The position numbers and the translations under genes are program-made. This document shows positions 22,372-25,972 of a stretch of 25,972 nucleotides of DNA, piece after piece; position 1 is the stretch's first letter; every line of letters starts with the position of its first letter. The notes under the pieces were generated by a model that worked only from the letters and a program-made list of their open reading frames with translations, had not been told where the DNA came from and made no database searches. The stretch is from positions 1-25,972 of the forward strand of contig SKLD01000316.1 of the NCBI GenBank assembly GCA_007123395.1, given 5' to 3'. The stretch comes from Opitutales bacterium. GTDB taxonomy: Bacteria > Verrucomicrobiota > Verrucomicrobiia > Opitutales > Oceanipulchritudinaceae.

Positions 22372-23880
22372 ATGACAGCCTCCACTGCACAACCCGTCAT
22401 TTTCAACAACACCGTCCTGCGGGACGGCCACCAGTCGCTTGCCGCCACGCGAATGGCCACCGCGCAGATGCTGCCCGCCCTTGAAGATCTCGACGCCCTC
22501 GGTTTCGGGGCGCTGGAGACATGGGGCGGGGCGACGATCGACTCGGGACTCCGTTTCCTCGACGAATTTCCCTTTGACCGCCTCGACGCGATCAAGAAAG
22601 GCACGCCGAACACGCCCCATATGATGCTGCTGCGGGGGCAAAACATCGTGCAATATGCGAATTTCCCCGACGACGTCGTGACCGCCTTCGTCGCGGCGGC
22701 GGCGCGGCACGGCATGGATATCTTCCGGATCTTCGACGCGCTCAATGACATGCGCAACATCGCCACGGCCGTCAAAGCGACTAAAGCGGCGGGCAAACAC
22801 GCCCAAGGCACGATTTGCTACACCTCCAGCCCCGTGCACAACGTCGACACATTCGTCAAGCTGGGCAAAGAGATCGAAGATCTTGGCTGCGACTCCATTT
22901 GTGTCAAAGACATGGCCGGCCTCATTCCCCCACGCATTTGCTACGAAATCGTCCGCGGGTTGAAGCAAAACTGCAGCCTGCCGGTGATCGTCCACACGCA
23001 CGAGACGGCGGGACTCGGCGCGCCCACCTACTACGCTGCCATCGAGGCGGGGGCCGACCAAGTCGACACCTCCATCGCCCCCTTCGCCAACGGCACAGCG
23101 CAACCCGACACCGTGCGCATGCTCTCGCTCCTCGAAGACCATCCCCGCGCCCCGTCATACGACCTCGAGCGCCTCAAGCGACTGCGCGAGTACTTCAAGG
23201 GCGTCTACGCCGAGCTATCCAACTTCACCTCCATCCGCAACGAAGTCGTCGACACCGAGGCCCTCACTTACCAAGTCCCGGGCGGAATGCTCTCCAACTT
23301 CCGCAACCAGCTCAAAGAGCAGAAGATGGAAGACCGGTTCGAGGAGGTCTTCCGCGAAATCCCTGTCGTGCGCGAGGCGCTTGGCTGGATACCGCTCGTC
23401 ACGCCGACATCCCAGATCGTCGGCGTGCAGGCCATGCTCAACGTTAAATTCGGTCGTTGGAAGAATTTCTCCCCCGCCGCCGCAGACGTCGCCCTCGGGT
23501 ATTACGGGACGACTCCGGCCCCAGTTGATCCGGAAGTGCGCAAGCTCGCCTCCAAGGCCGTGGGCAAAGAACCCGTCGACTGCCGCCCCGCCGACCTCTT
23601 GGAGCCCCGCATGAAGGCCCTCGCCGAGGAACTGAAAGCGGCCGGATTGCCGCAAGACGAGGAGCATTGCGTCATCCACGCGATGTTTCCGCAGGAACTC
23701 AAAAAGCACTACGACAAGAAAGAGAAACCTGCGGCGGCTGAAGCTCCGCCCGCCCAGCCCCAGCCCCCCCCCGCACCGCAGGCGGCACCCCCCGCAGGCA
23801 CAACGAGGGGCAAGGCACGCTCCTTCAATCTCGTCGTGAGCGGAAAGGCCTACGCGGTCGAGGTCGAGGAACTTGACTGA
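22372..23880 (+). CDS. OadA/PycB-type biotin-dependent carboxyltransferase subunit lacking the biotinyl domain
   Basis: 502 aa. The carboxyltransferase barrel has metal and active-site residues D18 in 'VLRDGHQSLAATRM', K179 (carbamylated Lys) in 'CVKDMAGL', and H208/H210 in 'VIVHTHETAG'. The conserved post-barrel domain follows ('VPGGMLSNFRNQL', 'VTPTSQIVGVQA'). This family moves a carboxyl group between biotin and pyruvate or oxaloacetate (oxaloacetate decarboxylase alpha, pyruvate carboxylase B, transcarboxylase 5S). After a Pro/Ala/Gln linker (about 447-478) the protein ends with 'FNLVVSGKAYAVEVEELD', the first strands of a biotinyl domain, and stops before any 'AMKM' biotin site. The next gene is on the other strand, so the missing part is not in a frameshifted continuation. 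A separate biotin carrier protein elsewhere is likely. The ATG at 22372 has no clear ribosome site. Confidence 0.9.
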   Translation: MTASTAQPVIFNNTVLRDGHQSLAATRMATAQMLPALEDLDALGFGALETWGGATIDSGLRFLDEFPFDRLDAIKKGTPNTPHMMLLRGQNIVQYANFPDDVVTAFVAAAARHGMDIFRIFDALNDMRNIATAVKATKAAGKHAQGTICYTSSPVHNVDTFVKLGKEIEDLGCDSICVKDMAGLIPPRICYEIVRGLKQNCSLPVIVHTHETAGLGAPTYYAAIEAGADQVDTSIAPFANGTAQPDTVRMLSLLEDHPRAPSYDLERLKRLREYFKGVYAELSNFTSIRNEVVDTEALTYQVPGGMLSNFRNQLKEQKMEDRFEEVFREIPVVREALGWIPLVTPTSQIVGVQAMLNVKFGRWKNFSPAAADVALGYYGTTPAPVDPEVRKLASKAVGKEPVDCRPADLLEPRMKALAEELKAAGLPQDEEHCVIHAMFPQELKKHYDKKEKPAAAEAPPAQPQPPPAPQAAPPAGTTRGKARSFNLVVSGKAYAVEVEELD

Positions 23881-23897
23881 GAGAACAGGCGGGCCCC

Positions 23898-24407
23898 TCA
23901 ACTCACCATCCGGAAAATGCGCGAGAGAAACCCCCCGCGCCCGGATGTGCCGGTGAGAAGACCCTCGTCTTCATCCTCAACGTCGTCAAATCCATTAGCG
24001 CCGCTCGTCTCCGCCACTGGGGCGGCGGGAGGAGGTGCCGGTGCGGCGGCAGGTGCATGCTTCCGCATGAGCTGCGTCAGCACGTCGCTGTAGAGCACCG
24101 GCTTGAGAAAGAAGGGAAGTCCCTGCCGCTCGAGGTCCTCCTGTTCGTCGAGTGTGAGACAGCCCGACACAACCGCGCACGGAATCGTGCAACCCGACTC
24201 CCGGAGCACCTCAAGAAAGGCAATCCCCAGTCCGTCCGGCAGCCGGTGGTCGGCGATGATGAAGTCGAGTTCGTCTTTGTGCTGCGCGTAGATGTCGCGG
24301 GCTTCCCATACGGAAAAAACCGAAAAGACCTCGTGTCCAAGGTCTTCCAACTGTATGGAGCCGATTGCATTGAGTTCTTCCTGGTCTTCGATAAACAGAA
24401 TTTTCAT
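23898..24407 (-). CDS. stand-alone response-regulator receiver protein
   Basis: 169 aa, with GGAG 8 nt before the ATG. Residues 1-118 form a CheY-like receiver: acidic pair E7/D8, phosphoacceptor D53 in 'IIADHRLPDG', S81 at the switch Ser/Thr position in 'VVSGC', and K102 in 'FLKPV'. The tail is a Pro/Ala linker (about 118-132), an acidic segment 'DDVEDEDEG' and a final hydrophobic/basic 'GGFLSRIFRMVS' that might contact a partner or the membrane. There is no DNA-binding or output domain and no histidine kinase nearby. It lies divergent from argA and converges on the carboxyltransferase with 17 bp between stops. Confidence 0.85.
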   Translation of the reverse strand: MKILFIEDQEELNAIGSIQLEDLGHEVFSVFSVWEARDIYAQHKDELDFIIADHRLPDGLGIAFLEVLRESGCTIPCAVVSGCLTLDEQEDLERQGLPFFLKPVLYSDVLTQLMRKHAPAAAPAPPPAAPVAETSGANGFDDVEDEDEGLLTGTSGRGGFLSRIFRMVS

Positions 24408-24643
24408 GAGATTTGCTCCAGATCGTAATGGTGGCTGTGCTTCCGGCGCGGAACCCTTGTCCCGGAGTCCGAAACCGCAGACAGAAGTTTAGTCTTCGGA
24501 ATATATGGGTAGAAAACCCCATTACTTCTGTCAATACTTTACCCTGTAAAAATCCGGTTAAACCTCCCCGTCTATCCATCCTTTCGGTTACCGCAGCGCC
24601 TACGATGGGCTTGCCGGAAGGCAGGGAAGCGCTTTTTCTCGGC

Positions 24644-25963
24644 ATGATGACTGCCGAAACGGGAGAAAACACACGCGAGCTGAACCCCGCGGATCTGCGC
24701 GGCATCCTGAAATACGTGCCGCAGTGGCGCAACCACACGTTTGTTATTGCCGTGGACGGCGCGGCGGTCGACGGCGAAACCTTCGGTAACCTCATGCTGG
24801 AGATTGCGGTTCTGCACAATCTCGGCATCCGTCTCGTCCTTTGCCACGGGATCGGACAACAACTGGAGCGCTTCGGCCGCGAGCGCGGAGTCACCGTGAG
24901 CGACGCCCGCGGCTATGGCCCGACAGACGGTGCCACCCTCGAACTCGCCGTCGCCGCCGCCGGTGACGTGACGCACCGCATCATGCGGGGGCTCACACAG
25001 CACGGTCTGCGCTGCTCCACGACCAATGCCGTGCGCGGCACCGAGCGGGGTATCATCAAGGGGGTGGACCAGCAGTTCGCAGGCAAGGTTGAACGTATTG
25101 ACACCACCGTGCTCACCACGCTCATGGAGCGCGAAATCGTCCCCGTGGTCAGCCCGCTGATCTACACCCGCCACGGCACGGCCCTGCGCATCAACTCCGA
25201 TCTTCTCGCTTCCGATCTAGCCATTGCGCTAAGCGCCTCCAAAGTCGTTTTTCTCCTCCCCTATCCGGGCCTTACCGTGCATGGCGGCTTCCGGCTCAAC
25301 ATGGCCGTGCAGGAAGTGCGCGCCATTCTCGACAACTCGCCGGACGACATCGACGCGGAGGTCCGCAGCAAAGCGATCCACGCCGTGCGCACGATCGAGG
25401 GCGGCACCCCCCGCGCGCACATCATCGACTGCCGCATCCACGACGGGCTCCTCCTCGAAATCTTCTCGAAGGTCGGCATCGGATCGATGATTCACTCCAA
25501 CCCCTACGCGCAAATCCGGCGTGCGCGCCGGGCCGACACGGGACCGGTCTTCAACCTCACGAAGGCAGCCGTGCGCAACGAGGAACTACGCCCGCGCACG
25601 CGCGAAGCCGTCGAAGGGGAAATCGAGGACTACTTTGTCTACGAGATCGACGAGAGTGTCATCGCCTGTTTCCGCCTCACCGCACTGGAGACGGCAGGGG
25701 CGTGCGAGCTGGGTTCTGTCTTCGTCCATCCGGCCTACCAAGCGCGCAATATCGGACAGACTCTTGTTGAATTCTCCCTCGGCGAAGCACGCAAGGCGGG
25801 ATTCAAATCCGTCTTCGCCCTCACCACGCAGGCCATTCCCTTCTTCAAGAACGTCTGCGGGTTCCGTGACGCCTCCGCTGAAGAGACACCGGAACAGCTT
25901 CGCACCACCGCCGCCGCCGCCGGTCGCAACTCGCGCGTCCTCGTCCACGACCTCGGAGAGTGA
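24644..25963 (+). CDS. argA: N-acetylglutamate synthase ArgA
   Basis: 439 aa from the ATG at 24644, near the 443 of E. coli ArgA. Starts at 24647 and 24605 are also possible, and a further-upstream frame (to 24413) runs through the promoter region. The N-terminal amino-acid-kinase-like domain (about 30-290) has 'VDGAAVDGETFGNLMLEIAVLHNLGIRLVLCHG' in pieces and 'LRINSDLLASDLAIALSASKVVFL'. The C-terminal GNAT domain (about 300-430) has 'ELGSVFVHPAYQARNIGQTL' and 'QAIPFFKNVCGF'. It acetylates glutamate with acetyl-CoA, the first step of arginine biosynthesis; classical ArgA is inhibited by arginine through the kinase-like domain. The acetyl-CoA loop reads QARNIGQ, a slight departure from the usual R/Q-x-x-G-x-G/A. 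No ARG-box was identified. The stop is 9 bp before the window edge. Confidence 0.9.
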   Translation: MMTAETGENTRELNPADLRGILKYVPQWRNHTFVIAVDGAAVDGETFGNLMLEIAVLHNLGIRLVLCHGIGQQLERFGRERGVTVSDARGYGPTDGATLELAVAAAGDVTHRIMRGLTQHGLRCSTTNAVRGTERGIIKGVDQQFAGKVERIDTTVLTTLMEREIVPVVSPLIYTRHGTALRINSDLLASDLAIALSASKVVFLLPYPGLTVHGGFRLNMAVQEVRAILDNSPDDIDAEVRSKAIHAVRTIEGGTPRAHIIDCRIHDGLLLEIFSKVGIGSMIHSNPYAQIRRARRADTGPVFNLTKAAVRNEELRPRTREAVEGEIEDYFVYEIDESVIACFRLTALETAGACELGSVFVHPAYQARNIGQTLVEFSLGEARKAGFKSVFALTTQAIPFFKNVCGFRDASAEETPEQLRTTAAAAGRNSRVLVHDLGE

Positions 25964-25972
25964 AGCCCGGAA

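Noticed and set aside
24408..24643. N-terminal extension of ArgA to 24413
   Set aside because: The extra 77 residues are not typical of ArgA and would start 6 bp from the divergent response regulator start, leaving no promoter space. The ATG at 24644 gives the normal family length.

Overview
The window is GC-rich bacterial chromosome that most likely comes from Verrucomicrobiota (PVC superphylum). The strongest marker is a 52-residue basic protein at 17075-17233 that matches the PVC signature small basic protein. Supporting hints are several large secreted proteins with modules I associate with Verrucomicrobia/Planctomycetes, a DUF3160 protein, a sulfatase-maturating radical SAM enzyme, an EF-G-2-type GTPase, and weak Shine-Dalgarno signals. 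No rRNA, tRNA, CRISPR array, prophage or classical insertion sequence was seen.

Layout. 1-9292 is mostly envelope and secreted proteins: an 885-aa secreted protein with an A-A-B-A-B-A-C module order (minus), a membrane-anchored VWA protein (plus), a DUF3160 gene broken by one frameshift, and a 410-aa secreted protein with a Trp/Tyr/Gly-rich C-terminus. 9407-13458 holds a GT4 glycosyltransferase (minus), a 660-bp stretch without a convincing gene, and an anaerobic sulfatase maturase overlapping mutY (plus). 13573-16846 is a minus-strand run: DUF481 outer-membrane protein, mscS with a clear intrinsic terminator, then an M29 metallo-aminopeptidase. 17075-20950 is another minus-strand run: EF-G-like GTPase, REP-associated tyrosine transposase (RAYT), cutA and the PVC small basic protein, closed by a terminator. 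21176-25963 alternates strands: a two-ACT-domain GcvR-like regulator, an FmdB-like protein, an OadA/PycB-type carboxyltransferase that lacks its biotinyl domain, a stand-alone response regulator, and argA.

The most interesting system is the pairing of an apparently intact RAYT with four REP-like palindromes. These are two identical 27-bp copies 10.4 kb apart, an inverted copy making a tail-to-tail pair after mutY, and an extended-loop variant lying head-to-head with the first copy. All four carry a CGGAG head, and three share a GGACA-TTCC-TGTCC core whose outer stem pairs change in a compensatory way. Other points worth a second look are the carboxyltransferase that stops inside the biotinyl domain, the EF-G paralog with altered G3 and G4 motifs, the DUF3160 frameshift, and the two uncharacterised secreted-protein architectures.
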